64,000 nucleotides of DNA from Gammaproteobacteria bacterium (GTDB lineage Bacteria; Pseudomonadota; Gammaproteobacteria; Eutrophobiales; Eutrophobiaceae): the NCBI GenBank assembly GCA_004297165.1, contig SCUJ01000005.1:186001-250000 (forward strand), read 5' to 3'. Positions within the stretch are counted from its first letter, which is position 1, and each line of letters starts with the position of its first letter. Below the pieces are notes generated by a model. The model was not told the origin of the DNA. It worked only from the letters and a program-made list of their open reading frames with translations, and did not search any database. A program made the translations under genes and the position numbers. Shown here piece after piece: positions 11,068 through 19,530 of the stretch.

Positions 11068-11408
11068 ATCGCTCCCGTTACTCATCCCCTCCACAGTACT
11101 TTCATTCAGAGGAACCGGTACCCTGCCAAGGGTACCGATATCCTTGCAATCACTCCAACCTATAACCTGGCTCAGTAAACCTCTTCACGAAATCACGTAG
11201 CAACTTCAATGTCCGGTTACAGGGGCGCGTCCATAATCCTTGCCCCGGAATGATCTTTACTATATTTTCAACGCCTGAATTTACAGGATGTTAAGGATTG
11301 AATCTGTGCTGGTTGCGGTTACGACCATATTTAATAGGCGCGATTTACTTTCGAATTCTGCGTAACAGTGAACTAATTATTTAAAATATAATAAGTTACC
11401 TGCCACAA
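11068..11408. other. Intergenic region between fdxA and the PP2C gene
   Basis: 341 bases without a supportable gene. A perfect 9-bp hairpin (CGGTACCCT, loop GCCA, AGGGTACCG; 11116-11137) sits 48 bases after the fdxA stop. It lacks a following T-run, so it is a transcript-end stabiliser or factor-dependent terminator at best. The right end is AT-rich with a perfect TATAAT at 11387-11392 but only a weak -35. I see no tRNA, repeat array or small open frame with a ribosome site. Confidence 0.5.
11387..11392 (+). promoter_or_regulatory. Candidate -10 element for the PP2C-FHA pair
   Basis: TATAAT lies in an AT-rich stretch only 16 bases before the ATG at 11409. Initiation ~7 bases downstream would leave a leader of about ten bases with no Shine-Dalgarno sequence, so the message would be nearly leaderless. 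No good -35 is visible at 16-18 bases. An upstream promoter with a longer leader remains possible. Confidence 0.4.
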
Positions 11409-12251
11409 ATGATCCCTACCATAGAAATCGCCAATGTCTCTCATGTAGGCAGACGCCGGCCTCACAATGAAGACAGCACCCTCACGGATGCCGAGTCCGG
11501 TCTCGCCATTCTCGCCGATGGTATGGGTGGTTATAAGGCAGGAGAGGTGGCAAGCGCCTTGGCGGCAACCGAGATTTATCACTCGATCACCACCAATCTG
11601 GATCAGGTAAAACCCGTACGGGCCTCGCGCCGTAAAAACAAATCCGGCCTGAGTCTCCAGTCCTTGTTGGTGAAGGATGCCGTAATACGCGCAAATTCAG
11701 ATATTTACAGGACCGCGCAGGAAGTCCCCGATTGCCTGGGCATGGGCACGACGATCGTAGTGGCATGGTTCCACAACAACAAAGCAACCATCGCCCACGT
11801 TGGAGACTCCCGTCTGTATCGGAAAAGAAAAGACCATCTTCAGCAGTTGACCAGGGATCACTCCTTGTTACAGGAACTGGTGGATCGAGGTCTCTACACT
11901 ATGGAGGAGGCAGTCGCCACCACCCCGAAAAATCTGGTGACCCGCGCACTGGGGATCGACAATTCCGTCGATGTCGACATCATGGAGGAAACTCCTGAAC
12001 CAGGGGATGTTTATCTGCTGTGTTCAGACGGACTGAATGATATGGTAGATGATGAAGAAATTCACTTAACCCTAAGTAAATATAGTGCTAATCTTGTACA
12101 GGCGGCTCAGGAATTGGTAAGTTTGGCGAACGCCAAAGGCGGCAAGGACAATATATCGGTTATATTAATAAGGATACTGGAAGGATTTTCCAGTACCGGC
12201 GGTTTTCTGAAACAGACCTTACATCAAATCTTCATGAAGTCAGGGGAATAG
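11409..12251 (+). CDS. PP2C-family Ser/Thr protein phosphatase
   Basis: A 280-residue, single-domain PPM phosphatase that removes phosphate from Ser/Thr using two Mn/Mg ions. Conserved blocks are RRPHNEDS, ILADGMGGYKAGEVAS, LGMGTTIVVAWF, IAHVGDSRLY, LTRDHSLLQELV, the Asp in LCSDGLNDMV and the C-terminal GGKDNISVILI. It has no membrane segment. The FHA gene begins 9 bases after its stop, so the phosphatase and phosphothreonine reader are cotranscribed. A Ser/Thr kinase that could oppose it is at 53.0-54.6 kb, not adjacent. No Shine-Dalgarno sequence is visible. Confidence 0.93.
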   Translation: MIPTIEIANVSHVGRRRPHNEDSTLTDAESGLAILADGMGGYKAGEVASALAATEIYHSITTNLDQVKPVRASRRKNKSGLSLQSLLVKDAVIRANSDIYRTAQEVPDCLGMGTTIVVAWFHNNKATIAHVGDSRLYRKRKDHLQQLTRDHSLLQELVDRGLYTMEEAVATTPKNLVTRALGIDNSVDVDIMEETPEPGDVYLLCSDGLNDMVDDEEIHLTLSKYSANLVQAAQELVSLANAKGGKDNISVILIRILEGFSSTGGFLKQTLHQIFMKSGE

Positions 12252-12260
12252 GACAGAGCT

Positions 12261-13007
12261 ATGGCAAAGTTAGTTCTGAGTTTAAACGGTGTAGTGCAAG
12301 GCGAATATGAGTTAAACAAGGAGCGGGTCACTATTGGCCGCAAACCTGATAACGATATTCCGATAGACAATCTCGCCGTCAGCGGCAAACACGCCTTGAT
12401 AATTTCGATTCTCGATGACTCTTTCCTCGAAGACCTGGGCAGCACCAACGGCAGCTATGTCAACGGGAAACTCGTAAAAAAACATGCACTAAAGAACGGC
12501 GATGTCATTTCCATCGGCAAACACGAGCTGAAATACATCAATGAGCACGCCACTGCGGATGATGATGAATTCGAAAAAACGATGATCATCAAACCTGGCT
12601 CCGCCAGCGCGGCAGTGGCGGCAGCCAAGGCGGCTGAAAAGGCCGGCGCCGGTCCTGTTACACCCCCGCCGAAACCAGCCGCCGGTCCAGGGCACCCGGC
12701 AGGTGCAATGCCCCATTCCGCGGGCATGCCGCTTGGCCGGCTTACCGTACTCAATGGCCCCATCGCCGGTAAGGAACTTGAACTGACCAAGGCGTTGATT
12801 ACTCTGGGCAAACCCGGGACGCAGGTCGCAGTGATCTCACGCCGTCCGCAGGGTTATTTCCTGACACACATTGAGAGCGACGGTGACGGCAAGCGCTACC
12901 CATTGGTAAACGGCGAGGCGATTGGACCAAGGGCCTATCAGCTCAAAAACAGCGATCTGATCGAGTTGGCCGGTATAAAGATGGAGTTTTCCACCACCGG
13001 CAATTAG
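12261..13007 (+). CDS. FHA domain protein
   Basis: A 248-residue protein. Residues ~20-90 form a forkhead-associated domain with the phosphothreonine-binding residues seen in TIGRKPDNDI, SGKHA and GSTNGSYVNG. A ~60-residue Ala/Pro-rich linker follows. Residues ~155-245 look like a second, degenerate FHA fold (LGRLTVLNGPIAGKELEL...NSDLIELAGIKMEF) without the Arg/Ser pair. It binds phosphothreonine peptides and probably tethers clients of the neighbouring PP2C phosphatase; the client is unknown. Its stop overlaps the nth stop by four bases, and the two genes converge. Confidence 0.9.
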   Translation: MAKLVLSLNGVVQGEYELNKERVTIGRKPDNDIPIDNLAVSGKHALIISILDDSFLEDLGSTNGSYVNGKLVKKHALKNGDVISIGKHELKYINEHATADDDEFEKTMIIKPGSASAAVAAAKAAEKAGAGPVTPPPKPAAGPGHPAGAMPHSAGMPLGRLTVLNGPIAGKELELTKALITLGKPGTQVAVISRRPQGYFLTHIESDGDGKRYPLVNGEAIGPRAYQLKNSDLIELAGIKMEFSTTGN

Positions 13008-13648
13008 GTCCCGGCGTAAATCTTTTTATCTCTCCACTCACAGTATGTATAAATAACGCAATCCGCGCAGTGCGGTTTGCGCGCGGTGCATGTATATCGT
13101 CCATGGAGGATCAGCCAGTGATGGGCATGGAGTTTAAATGCATCGGGGACCTTGCGATCCAGACTAGTTTCAACCTCCCTGACATTCTTGCCAGGGGCAA
13201 TTCCGGTCCGGTTACACACCCTAAAAATGTGCGTATCCACGGCGATGACGGGCTGACCGAAGGCGATGTTCAAGATTACATTCGCGGTCTTGCGACCTAC
13301 ACCGGGCAATGATTCCAAAGCCACACGGTCGCCCGGCACGACGGAGCCATAACTATCTTTCAGTATCCGGCAGGTGCGCAGAATATTTTCCGCTTTGCTG
13401 TTATAGAGTCCAATCTGGCGGATGTGCCGTTTCAGACCTGCGGGCCCCAAAGCGAGCGTGCCTTCAGGCGTATTCGCGACCTTGAATAGGCCGGCACAGG
13501 CGCGGTTTACGCTGACATCGGTCGCCTGGGCGGAGAGAATGACTGCAACCAGGAGTTCGAAGGTGCTGGAGTAAACCAGTTCGGTTGTGGGAAAAGGGTT
13601 CGCTGTCTGGAGACAGGAAAAAATCGTTCTCAGTTTATTCTTGTTCAA
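13004..13648 (-). CDS. nth: Endonuclease III
   Basis: A base-excision glycosylase/AP lyase for oxidised pyrimidines. The helix-hairpin-helix motif is SLPGVGRKTANVIL with the catalytic Lys, the catalytic Asp is in IAVDTHIFRVCNRTG, and the C-terminal [4Fe-4S] loop is C-x6-C-x2-C-x5-C (CTARKPHCADCVIYTYC). The open frame extends to 13705, but homologues begin at the NKNK-type sequence, which here follows a TTG at 13648, giving 214 residues against ~211 usual. That start overlaps the stop of the RnfE-like gene by 14 bases, so the pair is translationally linked, echoing the classical rnfE-nth order. Confidence 0.93.
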   Translation of the reverse strand: MNKNKLRTIFSCLQTANPFPTTELVYSSTFELLVAVILSAQATDVSVNRACAGLFKVANTPEGTLALGPAGLKRHIRQIGLYNSKAENILRTCRILKDSYGSVVPGDRVALESLPGVGRKTANVILNIAFGQPVIAVDTHIFRVCNRTGIAPGKNVREVETSLDRKVPDAFKLHAHHWLILHGRYTCTARKPHCADCVIYTYCEWRDKKIYAGT

Positions 13649-14273
13649 CCGGGTCCCGCTCGATGTACACCTGGATTTTCCTGCCGAATGCCAGCGCGCC
13701 CGCAAACAGCAGGAACGCGCCAGCCGGGGCGCCTAAAAGATCAGGCCCCTGCCAGTTGGGGGCAGATCCGGTTGCTGTGCCTGCCTCGGTCACAACATTC
13801 CACGCCTGCCAGTCAACGCCTCCGCCCGCCAGTAACTCGCGCAGGGTCCCAATCAACCACAACAACAGCAGGGCATATAACCCTGCCCGGATGGCATCGA
13901 TCGATGTCTCGACCACGCCCTTTCGCAACGCAATTGCATCCAGCTTATTCAACCAGGCGGAGTTTAAGACATTCACCGGGATGGAGATCCCAAGCATTGT
14001 GGCCAATGCGAAATAATGGCCCTGGAGATGCCACCAGGCGATGGTAATGATCGTGGCGTTAATCATGAGCAGTACGGGCAGTGCGAATGCGCCCGGGATG
14101 AAACGCATCAGCAGCGACACGGCGATCATCGCGGTCGGAAGCAGGATCAGGACGACGATTCCCGCAGCCAGACCGGTAGACATGCTGGAAACCGCCAACA
14201 CCAGCGGGCATAGCGCCACGAGTTGTGACTCTGCAGACAGATCGCCGTGTATGCCTGTGGTAGCGCGACTCAT
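13635..14273 (-). CDS. Orphan RnfE/RsxE-like membrane protein
   Basis: A 212-residue hydrophobic protein with about six membrane segments. It aligns by motif with RnfE/NqrD: LVALCPLVLAVSS at the N-terminus, FIPGAFALPVLLMINATI, ISIPVNVLNSAWL, and GTLRELLAGGG. In the family, a Cys in the first helix and one in the VNC motif ligate an intramembrane [2Fe-2S] cluster with the sister subunit. Here the first Cys is present (residue 22) but the second is Ser (VLNS). No rnfABCDG genes are present: apt begins just 66 bases upstream on the other strand. nth follows, as after complete rnf operons. It is probably a remnant or a repurposed subunit. Confidence 0.75.
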   Translation of the reverse strand: MSRATTGIHGDLSAESQLVALCPLVLAVSSMSTGLAAGIVVLILLPTAMIAVSLLMRFIPGAFALPVLLMINATIITIAWWHLQGHYFALATMLGISIPVNVLNSAWLNKLDAIALRKGVVETSIDAIRAGLYALLLLWLIGTLRELLAGGGVDWQAWNVVTEAGTATGSAPNWQGPDLLGAPAGAFLLFAGALAFGRKIQVYIERDPVEQE

Positions 14274-14338
14274 CGAGTTATCCTAGCAAAAGCGGAGTAG
14301 ACAAGGCACAATAATTTCCAGTCTTGGAAACGCCGACC

Positions 14339-14872
14339 ATGCCGATTAAATCCAGAATCCGCACCATACCCGACCACCCGAAGAAAGGGATCATGTTCAG
14401 GGACATCACTACCTTGATCAAGGACCCGGTAGGCTTCCGGCTGGTCATCGATAATTTCGTCAATCGTTACGCCGCAGGCCAGTTCGAATTCGATTGCATC
14501 GTCGGCATCGAGGCGCGGGGGTTCATTATCGGCGGGGCGCTGGCCCACGCCCTGGGCAAGGGCTTCATTCCGGTGCGGAAATCCGGAAAATTGCCGGCGG
14601 AAGTCATCCGGCATGAATACGATCTGGAGTACGGCACCGACATTGTCGAGATGCACCGGGATGCATTAGAGCCGGGGACACGCGTGTTGCTCGTGGATGA
14701 CCTGCTGGCGACGGGCGGGACCGCGCTCGCAGCCACTACCCTGGTCGAGAAACTGGGCGGCGTGGTGGCGGAGATGGCCTTCATTGTGAATCTGCCCGAT
14801 GTCGGCGGGGAAGCGAAATTACGCAAGCGTGGTTACCCTATTTTCGCCCTGGTGGAATTCGCCGGCGATTAA
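14339..14872 (+). CDS. apt: Adenine phosphoribosyltransferase
   Basis: A 177-residue purine-salvage enzyme that makes AMP from adenine and PRPP. The PRPP-binding motif is VLLVDDLLATGGTA, and family blocks IPDHPKKGIMFRDITTLIKDP and GIEARGFIIGGALA are present. An in-frame TTG at 14324 would add five residues, but the ATG at 14339 gives the normal N-terminus. It is divergent from the RnfE-like gene and followed by the FAH-family gene after 22 bases, so a two-gene transcript is plausible though the functions are unrelated. Confidence 0.95.
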   Translation: MPIKSRIRTIPDHPKKGIMFRDITTLIKDPVGFRLVIDNFVNRYAAGQFEFDCIVGIEARGFIIGGALAHALGKGFIPVRKSGKLPAEVIRHEYDLEYGTDIVEMHRDALEPGTRVLLVDDLLATGGTALAATTLVEKLGGVVAEMAFIVNLPDVGGEAKLRKRGYPIFALVEFAGD

Positions 14873-14894
14873 AGAATTTAAGGAGACGTATTGC

Positions 14895-15770
14895 ATGAAA
14901 CTGGCAACATTCACCCACGCCGGGGAAACCCGCGTCGGGATCATCAACGGCGAGGAGATCATCGATACCCGGCATTTTCCGGGCGCGCCCGGAAATATGA
15001 TAGATTTTCTCGCCGGGGATTTGATGAATTCTCCCGGGATCAGGGAACTTGCCCACTCCGGCGGGAAGCGCCTGGCGCTCGCGGAGGTCAAGCTGGAGGC
15101 CCCGATTCAGAGACCGCCTAAATTTTTCGGGATCGGCCTCAACTACCTGGATCATATCGAGGAAACCAACCAAAAACGCCCGCTCACCCCGACGGTCTTC
15201 AACAAACAATCGACCTGCGTGATCGGGCCCGATGCCTGTATTCACAAACCCCGGGTTTCGGATGAACTGGACTACGAAGGGGAATTGGGAGTAGTTATCG
15301 GCCGCCGCTGCCGGCACGTCCCGGAGGCGCGCGCCGCGGAAGTCATCGCGGGCTATCTGGTGGTGAATGACGTATCCGTGCGCGATTGGCAGAATCGTTC
15401 CCGCACCTGGACGCTCGGAAAATCCTTCGATACCCATGGCCCGATCGGTCCGTGGCTCGTCACCGCTGACGAACTCCAAAATCCGCATGTACTGGATATC
15501 CGCACCTGGGTCAACGGGGAACTGCGCCAGTCGTCCAATACCAAACAACTGTTGTTCAACTGCTATTACCTGGTCAGCTACCTGTCAACGGTCTTCACCC
15601 TCGAACCGGGAGACATCATCAGCACCGGCACCAGCAGCGGCGTGGGAATGAAAATGGAACCGCCGGGATATATGAAGGCCGGCGACAAGGTCTGTATAGA
15701 GATAGAAAAAATCGGCAGGCTGTGCAATACGGTGATTGAAGAACCCGCGGAGACGGCCTTTATCGGTTAG
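14895..15770 (+). CDS. Fumarylacetoacetate hydrolase family protein
   Basis: A 291-residue enzyme of the FAH superfamily (hydrolases, decarboxylases and hydratases acting on keto-acid substrates with Mg/Mn). The metal-binding Glu pair is in DYEGELGVVIGR and further ligand or substrate residues are in NDVSVRDWQNR and GKSFDTHGPIGPW. The C-terminal GDIISTGTSSGVG block is typical. The ATG at 14895 is preceded by a strong AGGAGA site (14881-14886); the longer frame from 14799 overlaps apt and is not needed. The substrate cannot be told from sequence. Its end overlaps the convergent mpl end by 11 bases. Confidence 0.88.
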   Translation: MKLATFTHAGETRVGIINGEEIIDTRHFPGAPGNMIDFLAGDLMNSPGIRELAHSGGKRLALAEVKLEAPIQRPPKFFGIGLNYLDHIEETNQKRPLTPTVFNKQSTCVIGPDACIHKPRVSDELDYEGELGVVIGRRCRHVPEARAAEVIAGYLVVNDVSVRDWQNRSRTWTLGKSFDTHGPIGPWLVTADELQNPHVLDIRTWVNGELRQSSNTKQLLFNCYYLVSYLSTVFTLEPGDIISTGTSSGVGMKMEPPGYMKAGDKVCIEIEKIGRLCNTVIEEPAETAFIG

Positions 15771-17130
15771 CCGCCGCCGTTCGCAGTCGCTCCAGGAGGC
15801 GGGTATGGATGCCCTCGAACCCGCCATTGCTCATGATCAGGATATGATCGCCGGCTCTTGCCGCGGCGGCCAGGAAATCGATTATCCCGGCGACCTCCGT
15901 AAAGACCCGCGCCCGATCCGCCAGAACCCGATTGAAGACGGTGAAATCCATGGGCGCGTTGCGGGCCTGATATACCAAGACCATATCGGCCCCGGCCAAG
16001 GATTGCGGCAACGATTCGCCATGTACCCCCGAGCGCATCGTGTTCGAGCGCGGTTCCATGACCGCGATAATCCGCACCCCGCCGACCTTGCGGCGCAACG
16101 CCTCAAGCGTCACCTTTATGGCGGTCGGGTGATGGGCGAAATCGTCGTACACAGTGACCCCGGCAATCTCGCCAAGACATTCGAGCCGGCGTTTGACGCT
16201 CTTGAATTTACCCAGCGCCGAACACGAGATTTCCGGGGCGACTCCGGCTTGATTTGCCGCTGCGATCGCCGCAAGTGCGTTTTCCATGTTGTGACTGCCG
16301 ACCAAATCCCATTCGACCGTACCAACCGCATCCGTCTCGCGGGTAACCTCGAAACTGGAATAATCCTGTCGTACAGGCAGCGCCCGCCAATCGCTATCCG
16401 GCTGTCCGAAGCTTTCCGTCGCGGTCCAGCAGCCCATCGCGAGGACATCGCTTATAGCGTGATCCCCGGCCTTGACGATGATCCTGCCGTTGGCCGGCGC
16501 TATCCTGACCAGATGGTGAAACTCGCGTTTAATGGCCTGCAAATCGCTGAAGATATCCGCGTGGTCGAATTCGATGTTGTTGATGATTAATGTCCGCGGA
16601 CGGTAATGAATGAACTTGGCGCGTTTGTCGAAGAACGCGGTATCGTACTCGTCGGCCTCGACGACAAACAAATTGCTGTTACCGGAACGGGCGGACTTGC
16701 CGAAATTTTCCGCGACGCCGCCGATGAGGAAACCGGGATCCCTGCCCGCGTAATCCAATATCCAGGCCAGCATGCTGGTGGTCGTGGTCTTGCCGTGCGT
16801 GCCCGATACCGCCAGGACATGCCGCTTAGGGAGAATGACATCGGCAAGCCACTGGGGGCCTGACATGAACGGTATGGTCTGATTCAGCACACGCTCGACA
16901 CACGGATTGCCGCGCGACAGTCCATTGCCGATGATGACGAGGTCCGGGGCCGGATCGAGTTGCTCCACTTTATAGCCTTCATCAATTTGAATCCCCGCCC
17001 GTTCGAGTTGATCGCTCATGGGGGGATACACACCCGCGTCGGATCCCGTCACTTCCAGACCGGCCTCCCTGGCAAGCAACGCCAAGCCCCCCATGAAGGT
17101 CCCGCAGATCCCCAGGATATGCACGTGCAC
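15760..17130 (-). CDS. mpl: UDP-MurNAc:L-Ala-gamma-D-Glu-meso-DAP ligase
   Basis: A Mur-ligase-family enzyme that recycles murein tripeptide by joining it to UDP-MurNAc. The N-terminus HILGICGTFMGGLALLAREAG is characteristic of Mpl; the ATP loop is SGTHGKTTTTSML, and the third-domain block ECLGEIAGVTVYDDFAHHPTAI is present. I prefer GTG at 17130 because AAGGA lies seven bases ahead; a TTG at 17136 overlapping the upstream stop is the alternative. It follows an unknown membrane protein gene with which it nearly overlaps. meso-DAP peptidoglycan is implied. Confidence 0.93.
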   Translation of the reverse strand: MHVHILGICGTFMGGLALLAREAGLEVTGSDAGVYPPMSDQLERAGIQIDEGYKVEQLDPAPDLVIIGNGLSRGNPCVERVLNQTIPFMSGPQWLADVILPKRHVLAVSGTHGKTTTTSMLAWILDYAGRDPGFLIGGVAENFGKSARSGNSNLFVVEADEYDTAFFDKRAKFIHYRPRTLIINNIEFDHADIFSDLQAIKREFHHLVRIAPANGRIIVKAGDHAISDVLAMGCWTATESFGQPDSDWRALPVRQDYSSFEVTRETDAVGTVEWDLVGSHNMENALAAIAAANQAGVAPEISCSALGKFKSVKRRLECLGEIAGVTVYDDFAHHPTAIKVTLEALRRKVGGVRIIAVMEPRSNTMRSGVHGESLPQSLAGADMVLVYQARNAPMDFTVFNRVLADRARVFTEVAGIIDFLAAAARAGDHILIMSNGGFEGIHTRLLERLRTAAANR

Positions 17131-17132
17131 CG

Positions 17133-17660
17133 TCAAGTCCTTGCGTTAACCGTCAGGTTGATGAGATATACGGACAACCCGACATTGGCAAAGGCGACAA
17201 CCAGCGCCGCCAAGAAGGGCAGTTCGAGCGCATGCCGGTATATGAAACCGATAACGGCGATATTCCAGATCAAGAGGGTGAGGATCGATAATTCCAGTAA
17301 TGATTGCCAGAGTGTGATGCCGCCATCCGAAAAACTTCCCATATTAATCAGCAATACCATGGGGATGGCGATCAAATTAAAGACCGTCCCGGCGCCGGCG
17401 AGGGCGGTGGCGGTTTGCAACCAACGCTCGGTATGACTGCGAACGGCCAGCAGGAACGCCGTGAATCCCAGCAGAATGGGCGTATCCATAAGGCTGATAA
17501 GCACAGCCTCGCCGAACTCGCGACCTGGCCAGGCCACGCACACGCCAGTCGCAAAATATACGCCGATACAGAATCCCAGCAACACGCCGGCCGCGGGCAG
17601 ATCTTGCGGTCTGTCCCTTAACAGGCAAATCCGGAAAAACTGCCGTAACAGTGCGGTCAT
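17133..17660 (-). CDS. Unknown integral membrane protein
   Basis: A 175-residue protein I do not recognise. It has a short basic N-terminus (TALLRQFFRICLLRDRP) and about five hydrophobic segments, roughly residues 22-42, 50-70, 82-108, 117-140 and 148-170. No enzymatic motif is visible. The basic N-terminus predicts a cytoplasmic start. It lies between rppH (upstream, 48 bases) and mpl (downstream, overlapping or abutting) on the same strand, so it is probably cotranscribed with mpl. Coding reality is supported by tight packing, length and membrane-like periodicity. Confidence 0.75.
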   Translation of the reverse strand: MTALLRQFFRICLLRDRPQDLPAAGVLLGFCIGVYFATGVCVAWPGREFGEAVLISLMDTPILLGFTAFLLAVRSHTERWLQTATALAGAGTVFNLIAIPMVLLINMGSFSDGGITLWQSLLELSILTLLIWNIAVIGFIYRHALELPFLAALVVAFANVGLSVYLINLTVNART

Positions 17661-17708
17661 TTTGGGTGCGGGGAATGTTCCGGCAAGTTCGAGAACGGAA
17701 CTGGTGCT

Positions 17709-18188
17709 TCAGGTTTCAGGAAACAGGATCGGCGCAAACTGATCCAGCGCCTGCCGATAGACATTGCGCTTGAAGGCGACGACTTCCTCGACTGGGTCCC
17801 AGAAATCGATCCACCGCCAATGGTCAAACTCCGGCCGGTGGCAACAATCGAGTTTTACCTTGCTCTCATCGGTCAGCAGGCGGAGCAGGAACCAGCGCTG
17901 TTTCTGCCCGATGCAGACGGGATTCGATTTATAGCGGATATACCGCTTGGGGATGCGATAGCGCAGCCAGCCGGATGTCTTGGCCATAATCTCCACATGT
18001 CCAGGTTGCAAACCGGTCTCCTCTTCCAGTTCCCGAAACATGGCGGATTCCATGGATTCGTTGGGCCGGATGCCGCCTTGAGGGAACTGCCAGGCATTCA
18101 TGCCGGCGCGCTTGCACCAGAACAGTTTGCGCGCGTCGTTGCAGAGGACGATCCCGACATTTGCCCGGTACCCACGCGCGTCAATCAT
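17709..18188 (-). CDS. rppH: RNA pyrophosphohydrolase
   Basis: A 159-residue Nudix enzyme that removes pyrophosphate from 5'-triphosphorylated mRNA and starts RNase E-dependent decay. The Nudix box reads GGIRPNESMESAMFRELEEE followed by TGL, fitting GX5EX7REUXEEXGU. The N-terminus MIDARGYRANVGIVLCN and WQFPQGGI are RppH-specific. Length is normal. gltA lies 49 bases upstream on the same strand; the membrane protein gene follows. Confidence 0.95.
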   Translation of the reverse strand: MIDARGYRANVGIVLCNDARKLFWCKRAGMNAWQFPQGGIRPNESMESAMFRELEEETGLQPGHVEIMAKTSGWLRYRIPKRYIRYKSNPVCIGQKQRWFLLRLLTDESKVKLDCCHRPEFDHWRWIDFWDPVEEVVAFKRNVYRQALDQFAPILFPET

Positions 18189-18237
18189 GTTACGGTCCTT
18201 CTCCTGCTCGAGGCGTTCCCCAGTCGCTGACCCGATA

Positions 18238-19530
18238 TCAGGGCCTTTTGTTTAGCGGCACATAATTCCGTATCTGTTTGCCGGTGTACAATTGCCGTGG
18301 CCGGCCGATACGGAATTCATCGTCTTCCATCAGTTCCATCCATTGCGCCAACCAGCCCGCGCTGCGCGCCAGGGCGAACATCACCGTAAACATCTCCGCC
18401 GGGATATTGAGGGCCTGGTAGATCAGCCCGGAATAAAAATCCACGTTGGGATATAACTTTCTGGAGATGAAATACTCATCCTCGAGGGCGATGCGTTCCA
18501 GTTCCATGGCGATTTCGAACATGGGCTGATTCAGATTCATCTCCACAAGCAATTCATGACAGGCCTTGCGGATGATCGTCGCCCGCGGGTCATAGTTCTT
18601 GTAGACCCGGTGTCCGAAGCCCATCAGCCGGAAACTGTCGTCCTTATCCTTGGCGCGATTCACATACTTCTGGATGTTCCGCGGGTGCCCGATCTCCTCC
18701 AGCATCCGGATCACGGCCTCATTCGCGCCGCCGTGCGCCTTCCCCCAAAGCGTCGCGATCCCCGCCGCTATGCACGCAAAGGGATTGGTTTCCGCGCTTC
18801 CGGCGAGCCGCACTGTCGAGGTGCTGGCATTCTGTTCATGATCCGCGTGCAGAATAAACAGCAGGTCGAGGGCGCGGACCGCCACCGGGGAAGGAGTATA
18901 TTTTTCGCAAGGTCTCGAGAAGGTCATATTCATGAAGTTCTCGACGTAGGACTTGCTGTTATCCGGATAGACGAACGGCAGGCCCACGGCATACCGGTAA
19001 CATTTCGAGGCGATGTTCGGCATCTTGCCAATCACGCGTTTGGCCGTGATCAGACGCTGATCCCGATCTTGGATATCCGTTGTGTTGTGATAATACGAGG
19101 CGATGGCATTGACCACGCCGCCCATAATCGACATCGGGTGGGCGTCATAACGATAACCTGTGTAGAAACGCGAGAGGTGTTCGTGGGTCATGGTATGGGT
19201 CTTTATGCCCGCTTCCCACTCATCCATTTCCCGCTTGTTGGGCAACTCGCCGTGGATAAGGAGATAACACACCTCGAGGAAGGTGCTTTGTTCGGCGAGC
19301 TGTTCTATCGGATAGCCACGGTGCATGAGTACGCCCTGCTCGCCATCCAGGTAGGTGATGGCGCTTTTGCAACTCGCGGTGGCGCCATATCCTGGATCGT
19401 AGGTAAACATCCCCAGTTCCTTGTAGAGATGTTTGATGTCAATTACGGGCGGCCCCATTACGCCTGTTAATACAGGACATTCCATCTGTTTGCCTGTCCG
19501 ATTGTCGATTATGGTTACTGTGTCCGGCAT
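18238..19530 (-). CDS. gltA: Citrate synthase
   Basis: A 430-residue type II (NADH-sensitive, hexameric type) citrate synthase condensing oxaloacetate and acetyl-CoA. Catalytic-site blocks are ADHEQNASTSTVR and GKAHGGANEAV (His), GFGHRVYKNYDPRA (His) and NVDFYSGL (Asp). It is transcribed away from sucA-sucB-lpdA across a 299-base spacer, so the TCA genes share a divergent control region. A candidate promoter overlapping a palindrome lies at 19571-19605. Confidence 0.97.
   Translation of the reverse strand: MPDTVTIIDNRTGKQMECPVLTGVMGPPVIDIKHLYKELGMFTYDPGYGATASCKSAITYLDGEQGVLMHRGYPIEQLAEQSTFLEVCYLLIHGELPNKREMDEWEAGIKTHTMTHEHLSRFYTGYRYDAHPMSIMGGVVNAIASYYHNTTDIQDRDQRLITAKRVIGKMPNIASKCYRYAVGLPFVYPDNSKSYVENFMNMTFSRPCEKYTPSPVAVRALDLLFILHADHEQNASTSTVRLAGSAETNPFACIAAGIATLWGKAHGGANEAVIRMLEEIGHPRNIQKYVNRAKDKDDSFRLMGFGHRVYKNYDPRATIIRKACHELLVEMNLNQPMFEIAMELERIALEDEYFISRKLYPNVDFYSGLIYQALNIPAEMFTVMFALARSAGWLAQWMELMEDDEFRIGRPRQLYTGKQIRNYVPLNKRP

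Noticed and set aside
11116-11137. 9-bp hairpin after fdxA as an intrinsic terminator
   Set aside because: The stem is perfect but no T-run follows on either strand, so I list it only as a hairpin in the intergenic entry.
11409-13007. PP2C-FHA pair as part of a type VI secretion cluster
   Set aside because: No structural type VI genes (tssB/C, vgrG, hcp, clpV) occur anywhere in the window.
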